Positions 24,884 to 35,583 of a DNA stretch of 64,000 nucleotides are shown here, piece after piece. How positions within the stretch are numbered: the first letter of the stretch is position 1; the number at the start of each line of letters is the position of its first letter. This DNA is from Beaufortia kweichowensis (lineage: Eukaryota; Chordata; Actinopteri; Cypriniformes; Gastromyzontidae): positions 11,090,001 through 11,154,000 of the forward strand of contig CM032800.1 of the NCBI GenBank assembly GCA_019155185.1. The letters run 5' to 3'. The notes below the pieces were generated by a model. The model was not told the origin of the DNA. It was given only the letters and a program-made list of their open reading frames with translations, and made no database searches. The translations under genes were made by a program, and so were the position numbers.

Positions 24884-27800
24884 ATGTGGAATCAAGGTAT
24901 GTGGTGTAATAACTCTTTGTCGTATGATTATTCGCACTGATTCCCGGTTTGATCTGCTATAATGTTAAAAACAGTGCTAATGCTCCGTTAATAATGTCAA
25001 TGCGCTTGACGTGTAGCTTGCGTGATGTTTATATGCACTCTGGTTATAGCACATAGTTTAATAACCAGCCTATCTTAGCTTATTCTCTTCGTTATTCGTT
25101 AATGCAACAACTAACAACATATACAAACAATTGAGTAGTTGGCGAATGTTTTGTTGTAAAATATGAGTTGGCATAGTCTGTATTGAAAACAAGCAAAATG
25201 ATGTTTCTGTAAATATGTAAACAGGTAAATATGGTGAGGCCAGTATGGGTGGATACACACAGTCTCCAGGAGGATTTGGATCACCAGCTGCATCTCAAGG
25301 AGGAGACAAGAAAGGGGTCAGTCTGTTTCAGCTGTACATAAAGCCTATCAAGAACATGATCTGCTCATATGTTAACTTAAAGTTTAAATATAATACGTCA
25401 AAAGAATTATTACGTTTTTTTGTATGCTGGCAATTCCATGCAAATGTCAACATTACCATGAAAAATAAAGTTTTTACCAAAAGTTTTTACTATACTGATA
25501 TCTTGGATGTGGATATTTGGTGGTTTATATACTAATGTGGGGTCTTTCTTTAATATATTTTGATACATTGATATTTTTCTGATGTATGGACTCCATCGAC
25601 AGGGTTTTAGGGAAACACAAAAAATGGTTCATCAACATACTGGCAGTTAATATCCCTGAGAATTTATACTTGCATGAAAATGTCACATCCATAATGCTGT
25701 AATTGCTCATGATGTGACATCATTTTCTTAAGCACAACTTTTGTGGCCATCTAAACATCCTATTGACTTTAACATAATGTTTAAAGCCGATATACACATT
25801 TAAAGTGTTACAATTTAGTAGTTAAGTAAAATAGATCCAGGAAATCTCTTAAAAGGTGTATACATTTTTATTAAAAATTAAAATGATAATTCCCCTCCTG
25901 TTATGTAACTAAAGGCTATCAAATCATAAAGGACGGTATCTTACAGAAATGATCTAGAGACTTTTTGAGATTTGCCAAGATACAATGTGAATTCATGTAA
26001 AATGAGACACTGTTTGACATTGAAGAGACTGTCAGAGTGTCTCAATGTAATTTGAATTAACCCTTAACCTGTGTAGTTATCTAGTACTGAGTGTCATGTT
26101 TGCGAGTGATAGTAAGTGAAATGTTTGTGTGTCCTGCACAGAGAACACGAGCACAGCAGATTGTTCCCTGTACTGTGTCGCAGCTGATGTCTGCTGTGCA
26201 GGCAGAGGACGTCTTTAAAGCGGGAGATGTTGAGATTGCACAGGTGAGTCTAAGATTTTCTTCTAATAGCCTTCAGACAAAGTGTGGGAAAATGTATCAT
26301 ATTTGCCTTAGAAGTAAACAGCACTGAGTTCATGGGTTTTGTGACTCAATTGCTCCAAATTCATTAATATGTCCAAATTGCATTTGTGATAAAGCTGTAA
26401 ATGCATCTTGGACAATAGAAAATGATTGCTTGCAAACTTAACATGCAATTGCTCTAAACTGCCGTATCTGTGTGGCTTAAAAAAAAGCCAAAACTTGGTG
26501 GTTAGTCTACCTCAAACAAATGTTAATGCTAAACAGGGCCTAGTATAGTTATTTTTTATTTAAGCCTGAAATGTTTATAAAACTCTGCTAGACAACATCA
26601 TGGCAGTTTGCATCAGTAGTTTGCTGCATTAAAAAAAGATTTTATTTTGAACAGTTAGTGAGATTTTATCTGGTGTCAGATACCTCATGCAATGATGTAG
26701 GCAATTGGACAATTGAAAAAAATCCCTTTGAATTTGCTCATACTGTAAAGCTTTTCATAGTTACCCTGTGCCATATATTATTTTAGGCGCTTACAAATTG
26801 TGATGTATTTCCAAGTATGTTCTTTCCAATCGTACATCCTCTTTCAGGTTTTGGAAAGGGTTTGCTGGCCTATTCTACAATATCATGCAAACTGACTTTA
26901 TTACGTGTGTATTCGATTCTAGGTAACTATTGTTGGTGTTATTAGAGGCACTGACAAATCCACAATCAACATCCAGTATAAAGTGGATGACATGACAGCA
27001 GCTCCTATGGATGTGAAGCAGTGGATAGATACAGAGGTACAGACTCATAAATCAGCATTGTGTTGGTCATCTCCCTTTATGCATGTAACTGTAAACATTA
27101 ACTATGATCCCCGCTTCTAGGACATGGGTGTGGATAACTCAGTCATTCCTCCAGGCACTTACGTCAAAGTCTCTGGCAACTTGCGCTCGTTTCAGGTACT
27201 GGCATCTTTTCATAATGCCGGTTATAATTTGTTTGTGTTTCTTTTTTTAATGATTGTATGACATCCAGGTTTTATTAGTTATAGAATGGTAGAATGGCTG
27301 TCTGAAGATTAGACATAAGAGCATAAGGACCCTTTTGAAGGGTTAATTTTAAGTGATTTAAGGGTTAAAAGTTACAAACAGCAAACACTAATATTAATTT
27401 TTAACAAATACTTTTGTAAAGTTGTTTAGAAGTTAGTCTTAAGTTGAATATTAGTTGTAAAATTGTGTTACAGTGTGAAGATATACTATTTTAAACTGGC
27501 ATTTTAGCAGGCACCTCTTTCTTTATGCAACAAATTTTAAATGTTACAGCGTGTGACAAAAAGCAACTTTCATTGCATTTGAAGTATACATTTTATCAGT
27601 ATTTATTTAAGAGTATTAGAATGCTGTTTCCTCTTTTTCATGTACTCAGAATTCCCCTTCAGAAAGCTCAATGTTTTAGGGATTTGTTTTGCAGAATAAC
27701 AGATCTTTGGTCGCGTTTAGCGTGAGACCTCTGGATGACATGAATGAAGTTACTTCACACATGTTGGAGGTTGTGCACGCTCACATGCTGCAGAGCAAAC

Positions 27801-29456
27801 CACAGGCCACGGTAAGACTGTCCCATATCCTTTTCTCATTCTGCTTCTGCTTTTTACTCACATTTAAGTTGATTTCTCTTTGACATTATCATAGAAGTTC
27901 AATTATATGACAATAGTATATGTAAAGTATAACATTCAGCCAGCGGGGTGTTATAACAGAATAAACCCCAACAGAGTGATCAACACCCGATTGTGAAGCG
28001 AATAAATCTTATCACCTTAAAAGGGTTTAATTTGTGATAACAACAAAGAGCTGTGTGTCACTGTGGTGAGAACACAGACATTGAAAATTTGTGTTAGATT
28101 ACTAAATTTTTAATTAATTAATTATTTAAAGTATTTGATACTTTTTTTATTTTCACATTTTTAATCTATTTTTTTGTTGATTTATAAAAAATTTTGCCGC
28201 TTGCTTGATTAATCCTTTTCATATCTTATCATTGATATATAGAGAATAGGGTGACAGATGTCAGGTTAACATAGTATAAAATACACACATTTTTTACACA
28301 ACATTTGCTTGCTTAATAAAAGATTCAAAACACACATATTGGAATTGACAGAATGGATTGTTTCTGTATAGCCATAAAGCAGATTGTCATTGTTACTGTT
28401 ACTCAAACTTGTTTGATAAACGAGCTTTAATTTTACAGATGGGAGGCAGTGGAGGGTCAAACACAATGTCTACATCACATACTAGCATGGCTAACACGGG
28501 ATCAGCAGGAGGATATTCTGGTGCAAACTTGATGCTTGTTAATGGATTGAGCGCTAATCAGAACCAGGTGAGTCAAGATAATCAGATCTTTATTCAAAGT
28601 CATACTGTGTCATTGCAGTTAAACTAGAACATTTATTTGATCAAAGTAAAAAAAAAATTGTGTAATTGCTGTTCTGTACAGGTTTTAGGTCTGATCAAAA
28701 GCTGTCATGATCCTCAAGGCATCAGCATGCAGGAGCTCAAGCAGAAGCTTAATAGCATGAGCATCAGTGTTATCAGGTACAAATTTCCCTTAAGTGACAC
28801 TTTGTGGCTATAAACAAAGAACTCTTGTAGTTAACCAAGAAAAGATCATTTCTCTTCCTCTTTCGTATAAGGAGCGGCTCATTGAATCACCCGGAATAAA
28901 CATGGAGAATAGCTCGTTTTTGACATCTTAAACCAACTTCCTCTTTTGCCTTAAAAGATTTAGAAAGCTTTGTCAGACATTGCTCCAGAACTTGTATTTC
29001 CTGCCTATGTTAGAGGTATTATCGTGCATAAAGTAAATACAACACTTCATGTAAAAAATCCTGTTTCTGGAAGGTGCTTAAAGTCTGGGCAACTAACGTA
29101 ATAACTTCTGAAATGGTAACTTTTTTTTTGTTTGTTAGTAGTTAAATAGTAAAGTTGATTTTTGAGCTTTAACTATCTGTGACTCTGTTTATGAATAGTT
29201 AACTTCTCATTTGCAAACACCAGATGTCTCAAAGTTCACACTGTTTTTTGACAATAAGCATTTTGCTGTTCGTAACTCAGAGCAGTTTTGAAAGTATGAA
29301 CCTGTTAATAAAAGAAAGTACGTCAGCACGAAATGATTCAGCGCCATTTCTGTTTTCTTCTTTTATAGGCAGGTTGTGGATTTTCTCAGCAACGAGGGAC
29401 ACATTTTCTCCACCATCGACGAAGACCATTTTAGATCAACAGACAATGAAGTCTAA
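24884..29456 (+). CDS. rpa2: Replication protein A 32 kDa subunit
   Basis: Nine coding exons: 24,884-24,896, 25,225-25,316, 26,142-26,243, 26,923-27,036, 27,121-27,195, 27,695-27,811, 28,439-28,567, 28,682-28,776 and 29,369-29,456. They join in phase to 274 residues; human RPA2 has 270. The N-terminal phosphorylation region keeps GGYTQSPGGFGSP, with both CDK-type SP sites and a following SQ site as in human. The middle exons form the OB fold (VDDMTAAPMDVKQW; YVKVSGNLRSFQ), and the last two encode the winged-helix protein interaction domain (LLSNEG-like DFLSNEGHIFST). It is the middle subunit of the heterotrimer that coats single-stranded DNA in replication, repair and recombination in the nucleus. 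The first exon holds only four codons plus one base, as in other vertebrates. It diverges from ube3d and converges on themis2. Confidence 0.97.
25460..25705. repeat. Intronic repeat, second copy (see 21,040)
   Basis: Located in rpa2 intron 2. It contains ATGTATGGACTCCATCGACA, AAAATGGTTCATC and CCCTGAGAATTTATACTTG in the same order as the ube3d intronic copy. Non-coding; boundaries approximate. Confidence 0.5.
27930..28130. repeat. Possible repeat fragment in rpa2 intron 6
   Basis: Contains GGGGTGTTATAACAGAATAA and TGATCAACACCCGATTG, phrases I associate with cyprinid intronic repeats, plus a GTGATAACAACA-type flank. Only one copy is in this window, so the call is weak. Confidence 0.3.
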
Positions 29457-29673
29457 AGTCCATCTTGTCAGATGTGGATCACCAGAGCTTGCCCAGATTG
29501 AACTACCCCAGAAGCCTTATGTTGTCTTGAAATCTTTGTTAGTTTCACCATACCAAGTCAATGTTTTGCTGGCCCATTTATGTTGATGGTTAGGAGAATT
29601 TAATAAGTCTTATTGAATAGTTTTTCAATAACCACAACACAACAACCACAACCTTTTCTGTTTTTTTTGTATC

Positions 29674-29682
29674 TTTAATAAA
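29674..29682. terminator. Overlapping poly(A) signals for rpa2 and themis2
   Basis: TTTAATAAA gives AATAAA on the plus strand (29,677-29,682), 221 bp after the rpa2 stop, and ATTAAA on the minus strand (29,674-29,679), about 105 bp after the themis2 stop. An alternative plus-strand AATAAA lies at 29,757-29,762. The minus strand has no AATAAA in the 327-bp spacer. Use of both is inferred. Confidence 0.55.
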
Positions 29683-29783
29683 AGTGTAAAGAAATACATT
29701 TTAAGTGTACATTTGTTAAGCTTTCATGTTACAACTTTGAGTATTAAAGTATTGAAAATAAAATTACACTATTGGCAATGGTT

Positions 29784-32700
29784 CTAATAGTGCATGATGG
29801 TGTCGAACATTTCATCAACAGTCTCATAGTCATGATCAGAGTCGGAGAGACGCTTTGCTGTTTTGGGATGAAGGGAGAGAAGAGATTAAAGACTCAGCAT
29901 TTCATTTTTGTTCACAGCTCGATTAAAGGTCATTTAAGCAGCAATAATCTTAAGAGTGGTTCACACCGAATGCATGTGTGTTCTACTGTGCTGCTTTTTC
30001 ATTCTTTTTCATGCATTAGACACCTTTAATGTTAAATTATGTTACTTTGTGTCTCAACTATTGTCTTGAAGACACCATAACAAGACTTTTGTTTGACATA
30101 AATTTAAAGGAATTCAATTCATTAATGACTTAAAATTCATTTGCATTGTTTGGAAAATGCTATAGTCAGAGTGATTTATTAAAAAGTAAGCTTAAATGAA
30201 CAATAAAAAACCTGACGGACCTGTGTTTTGCGTTGTTGGTGTTTTCACATATGTATTGGGCTGAGTGATGCTCTCTGAAATAGATTTGCTTTTCCTTGGA
30301 AACAGTGGAGGGGGTTCCTTTAAAATCTAGATTTGCACAAAAGGAAGTGACATTTACTAGCAGCCGAACCAGCTAAATAAACATTTGATAATGCAGTAAT
30401 ACTTACAACAAGGTTGTATTTGTTAACATTAATAAATGTAGTAACTAACAAGCAAAATAGTTCTTAGCATTTATTCAATCTTTGTTAATGTCAGTACAAT
30501 TGTTCATATTAGTGCATTAATTTGTGTTAACATGAGTTCTCCTTTTGTGTTCCATGAAATACGTTTGAAACAGCATGATGGTTAGCGTGAGAGAATGTTC
30601 ATTTGTGGGTGAACTGTTCCTGTAAATACAGTTGATGTTTTTTCAAGAATTACTGTCTTGATTTGTAAGCATATGAATCATTACATTATGTTTTTGGGAA
30701 GTGTCAACATCAAAGGGTATTTGAAAAATGTTGGTTTTCTAATTCGAAAACAGTATTTTATCTGAAAAATAGGTTATATGCCATTATTGTGCCATTATTT
30801 CCTGTAATGTTAATGGAAGAATTTAAATATACTTACATCATCATCTTTAGGAGAACATGGAGCAGGGGGTTGTTTCACTTTTGTCAGACCCAGAGAGAGA
30901 TTATCAAGATGTTTGGTAACTGGTAATGATGCTCTGGTTTTGGTGGGCCTTCTTGGCGTTTCAGACAGGGATAGCTTCTTCTTTGGCGGGCGAGGAGGTG
31001 GCTCCTCAACTTTGCTTGTAAGTTTGTGATACTCATAGTAGAAATTCTCTGTAACCTCAGTGACCGTCTCTATACACAGTTTGGGGGACTCGCCGTCGGG
31101 CCATGGAAGAGGCTCAGAGGTGAAACACAAAGACATTTGTAACCAACGTACCGGCAACTCAAAGCACCAGTCAGGTTTATCGGGTAAGCTTGCAAACACC
31201 ATGTTCTCCGTAAAAGTCTCCTCTAGCTTAAGTGCTGTCAACCCTCTCAAGGGATCTTTTTCTAGCTCTTTATCTTGAGTTACAACTTTGACGTCGATAG
31301 GCAAAGACTTGGTAATTAAATCTGTTAAATTGTACTTTTTGTTGTCTAATAGCTTTTCCACAAAGTGGCAGTCCATGAACAAAGGCAGAAAGAGTTCTTC
31401 ACTATCATCTTCTTCATCATCCTCATCATCCATTTCCATAGTTCGTTTGCAAATCAGATTCTCGTTTTTCTGAGCATCAGAATTATTCCTCATCGTTGTT
31501 CCAAGAACCTCGAGCTGCTCGCCGACACTAAGGGCAGGTATCCCCTCTTCTTCTACCGCTTCACAATGACGTGTCACATTTACCTTCAAGCCTGGACACT
31601 GAAGGGATGCCAGGTATAACTCATACACCGATCCGAATTCCCTAGCCTTCCTCCTCATTCGTCCGCTGTATTTCTGTGAGATTAAGAAGTATTGTTTTCC
31701 CTTTCTCCCTTTTGGAGTTGATGCAAATACCATCGGTGTGTGGCCCTGTCCATGTAGCACTAGGTGTCTGCCTTTCTGCAGTTCTTGAAACCAGGGACAC
31801 TTAAAGAACTGAATTCCCTCAGGGCCGTCCAGGATCTTTGCCATAGTGGGGAAAGACTCGTTTGGTTGATCTGCAACTTCAGTCATTGATAGTGGCGTTA
31901 CAAAGACTGTATCCCAAAACTGTTCTGTCACATCCTGGACATCCACTTCTAGGCTGGAGGGGAACTTGAGGATACCCTTCCTCACTGAATGCAAAAAAGG
32001 TAATTCACATATAAATTCATCAGCCTTATGTGATGGGTACATAAAGTGACGATTCAACTAAAATCTCTTTTCATCTCTTCTATCACCTTTGAACGGGTAA
32101 TTAAAAAAGCTTTCGAAATTTGCAAAGACAATATTCTGTATGGGTCTTATATCTTCTCTGACTTCAAAGCACACAAAAGCTTTGTTGTGAATGTGTTTAG
32201 TCATTGTTCATGTGATTATTGCTCAGTCTGTTGTATTTTATAGTAATGAAAATGCAGTTTTGTGTGTATTTCTGTTGAGAATCCTACTTTACCTAACCAC
32301 TGACATACAGTCAATCGTAAATTCCTGTTTTATAATGCATTAAATGTAGAACAAATTAGTGCAGGATTAAACTCAATAAATTTAGGAAACTATGTGGAGT
32401 AGTTTGACAGAGAAATTGAAAAATTGAAAAATCATATGAGAGGAAATTTTCGTGGAAATTATGTAATGCAGGAATTGCACCTGTTAAATACTAAAACGAT
32501 ATTATAATTTCCATTGCACCTGCTTTCCAAGTTGGATGAAGGTAATAAAATGTTATGAGAGAATCATAATAAAGAGTAAATACTCACTTTGCATAATGGC
32601 TTTAATTTCATAAACTGGACTGAAGATTAATGGGCCACCTGTATTCTTCATGTTTGTGCTGCGGAAGCGGCGAGTGTTTAGTCTGGCTGATGACATGATC

Positions 32701-34675
32701 TCCTGTAGAAAGTACCCACGGTCACTCTCACACTCATAAAACTCCCCTTTAAGGGACAGAGGAAGAAGTATCTCTGCAGAGACCATGTTCTGCCCGAACA
32801 GCTGACACCTTGCTTGTCTTTCACCATCTTCACCAACCTCAACCGATATAAGCGTCAACTTTTCTCCAGCAGGAAGTGTGAAATTGTTTATTTTCAAGTT
32901 ATCTTTACTTTGAAATCTGAATGAGCTGCAGACGTCCACACCAACGGGGCACAAACCCACAATTTCCTCTATTGTACTATATGGTAAGTCCTCAGCAATG
33001 AGTGTGAACTGACCTAGAATGTACAAAAGCAAACATCTTGCCAATTTCTTGCCTTTCAAGACACTTTTATGTTTTCTTCAAATCAAAGATTGTATTGTTT
33101 TGTGCTGGTTGGTTTAGTTTGTGGTTTAGTACATTTTTATCTCTATAGAGTATTTGGGAAACATTTACTTAATTTACTTAAACATTAACATAAACATTAT
33201 GGTTACAAAGGCCATTGTAAAAGTCATTATGCTCTTTAAGCTTAATAATTAGGCAGTAAAAATATATGTAAATTGTAAATATATGTGTATTTCTTAAAAT
33301 GTTTGTTGTAGGCCCAAACCCTGTCATTAACATTTTACTTTATGTCACCATCTGTCCATTCCTAGTTTTTTGGCTTACCTGTGTATTCTGTAGACAATTC
33401 ACATTTTGTTCCGGTGTCAATATTCTCACAAGATACAGAAAAGAGCTCAAAACCAATGATCTTCACCAGATCTCCTGTAGATAAACAAACTTCACTCCCA
33501 GAAAGTTCATATACCGACCCTGAAAATAATAATACATCAACCATGCGCAGTATTTGCAAATCAGCTGGGTTAGTATTTTATTAAATTCAATACACCCATG
33601 CCATGGCTGTAAAAAAATTGTTTGTTTTTCTTTCCCAATCTGAGACATAAAGGATGGAGAATATTTGTTGTTATACCTCTTTTGGAAGCATTGTGAAAAT
33701 ATGGATTAAATAGGTTCTCTGTGCAAGGTTAATATAGTATTTTATTCAAATGTATTTAATATAAACAAATTATTGTTCTTCATTAATTTTACGAATGCAT
33801 TCTCTTTATGTATAGCATAAACAGTCACAAAAAATTAACATTGTGAGGTTTTATGCAGTACATTTGCAAATAAATAAAGTCCTTTATATTGCAGGAAGAG
33901 CTGACGTACATGTAAATGTAATGCAAACCTTTCGCAAGCTTTTGTAAGTAAGATTATGAACACAATTTTAGCTCGATAACATGCCTCAAACATCCTTTAT
34001 CTAAGATGTTTTATAGGTTTTGAGTCTCAGACTTTCTAGGAATAAAACTGCTGAATGCATTTCTATGTGCTAAAGGTATGATTGCTTTACACATTACTGT
34101 ACTGTAGATTTTTTTCACATCTTAAATCTATATTTCACATCTTTCACATCAGTGTAAATGCAGGCCTCTGACCCTAAATAGACATCTGGATACTTAAAAA
34201 CTGCATAGCAATAACATTTCATTAAATTGCATGTTTGCAGTACTTTGATACAACAGAGGCAATTAGTTAATAGTTAACATTATTTTGCAGAATTTAAGCA
34301 TCTGTAACAGACTGCAGGAAACCCCTTATGTTAAATAAACCTCAGTGACAACAACAGAAATAAACATATTCCTGTTTACGTATTCCTGTTCCTATTATAA
34401 ACAAAATATACAAAGTTATACATTTAAATTTAATTTAATATGTTGTATTATTGCTACAGCATTATTACTGACTGAAAACATATAGTAAAAAGCAGGTATT
34501 CTTGGTTATTAAAATTCTTTTTTCTTGGAAAAAGTGACATATTATAGCATTTCTAGAAAGTAAAATATGTGACCCTACCCTGGAAATAAACCCCAGAGCA
34601 AATCTGGAGAATGCGGGGTAAAGACTGTGGATCCAAGCAGCTGATAAAGTCTTGTAAGGAGTATAGGTCTCCCAT
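29784..34675 (-). CDS. themis2: THEMIS2, CABIT-domain leukocyte signalling adaptor
   Basis: Six coding exons on the minus strand: 34,579-34,675, 33,379-33,519, 32,588-33,013, 30,837-31,984, 30,221-30,326 and 29,784-29,857. They join in phase to 663 residues; human THEMIS2 has 643. Exon 1 reads DPQSLPRILQICSGVYFQG and exon 2 continues SVYELSGSEVCLSTGDL, the start of the first CABIT module; the second begins around FPSSLEVDVQDVTEQF in exon 4. A proline-rich SH3-binding stretch (PPPRPPKKK, about 550-558) matches the human protein, and exon 5 adds a second one (EPPPLFPRK). The tail DHDYETVDEMF carries a tyrosine (about 650) in an acidic context like human HDYEEI. Family members bind GRB2 and modulate receptor signalling in B cells and myeloid cells. 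It is divergent from ppp1r8. The two short 3' exons are too small for ORF scans and were found by phase and homology. Confidence 0.93.
30400..30545. repeat. Inverted-repeat MITE (TTGTATTTGTTAACATT family), copy 3
   Basis: AAGGTTGTATTTGTTAACAT opens the copy and AATTTGTGTTAACATGAGTT closes it, within themis2 intron 4. It is the same family as 5,550 and 19,821, without coding capacity. Confidence 0.6.
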
Positions 34676-35583
34676 CTCTGACACAGACTGAGCTGATCTT
34701 TTGTGTGCACACACTGAAACTAACAGAGGAACAGAGGAAGTCACCAGTTACGCCCAGAAAACACCATTTTATACACTGAACCGCATTCAAGCCTTTTAAT
34801 GAACTTTGTAAAGAGCATTTGCTCTCATTCTATTTATATTCATATTCATTATTATTATTAATAATAATTTATTAAAATACTGCGGTTTCTATTGTGTTGG
34901 TATTGTCATTGAATCAATCCTTTTATGGTAAATGGTTAAATTGTCAATTTAAATAAAGTAAAACTGACGTTGATTGGCAAAAATTCCCGAGGTTGACGTG
35001 CACATTTCTTGTGTCCCTTAATTTGCGTTCTCAGTGCCCAGTTATACAAATGTTGACAGAATTAATGTCAGTTTTTATTTATAATAATTTAGTCTTACTG
35101 TAGACGTCCTTTATTAATCACCGAAAGAAGTTAAAAGGACAATATAAAGAACAAATAAAAAGATAATAAATTATGCATTTATTTATTGCATGTATACTAT
35201 GAAAGTGGTCTCTTTGCAAACCACATTTTATAAATGACTTTAAATAATATATAAACCTTTCGAAAAAAAACCGCTCAAACATGTACATTCTGAAATGCAT
35301 GTAGATTTATTTATTAATTTATTTCTGGCAGCTAATATTAATAATGTGACAACGTATTTTGTTAATAATTTCATTTCAATTTGTCAATTAATATTCATGA
35401 CTAAGCTTTTTAATGATTTTTTAGTGTGGCGTCTAACTCCGCCCCTTTCACCAGCGTCAGGCGTTCCAGCCAATCAGCAAAGACTACGAAGAGACCGTCG
35501 CGTTACGTGTTTATTATTAATGAACCGGAAGTCGTGCTGTAGTGTTCCGAGAATGTTCGACGAGGGAAGAATAATGTGTTAAA
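34676..35583. promoter_or_regulatory. Shared themis2/ppp1r8 intergenic promoter region
   Basis: 908 bp between divergent start codons. The ppp1r8-proximal part (35,425-35,580) is GC-richer and has a GC box CCGCCCC at 35,439-35,445 and an inverted-CCAAT-type element CCAATCAG at 35,470-35,477. The themis2-proximal part is AT-rich with no CpG cluster, in line with a tissue-restricted gene opposite a housekeeping one. Motif evidence only. Confidence 0.55.

Noticed and set aside
31060..31619. Plus-strand open frames antisense to themis2 exon 4
   Set aside because: Shadows of the long coding exon; Ser/Ile runs come from the antisense of its acidic stretch.
34553..34790. Alternative upstream starts for themis2 exon 1 in other frames
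   Set aside because: Only the ATG at 34,675 is in frame with the conserved CABIT start and gives an N-terminus like that of the human protein.
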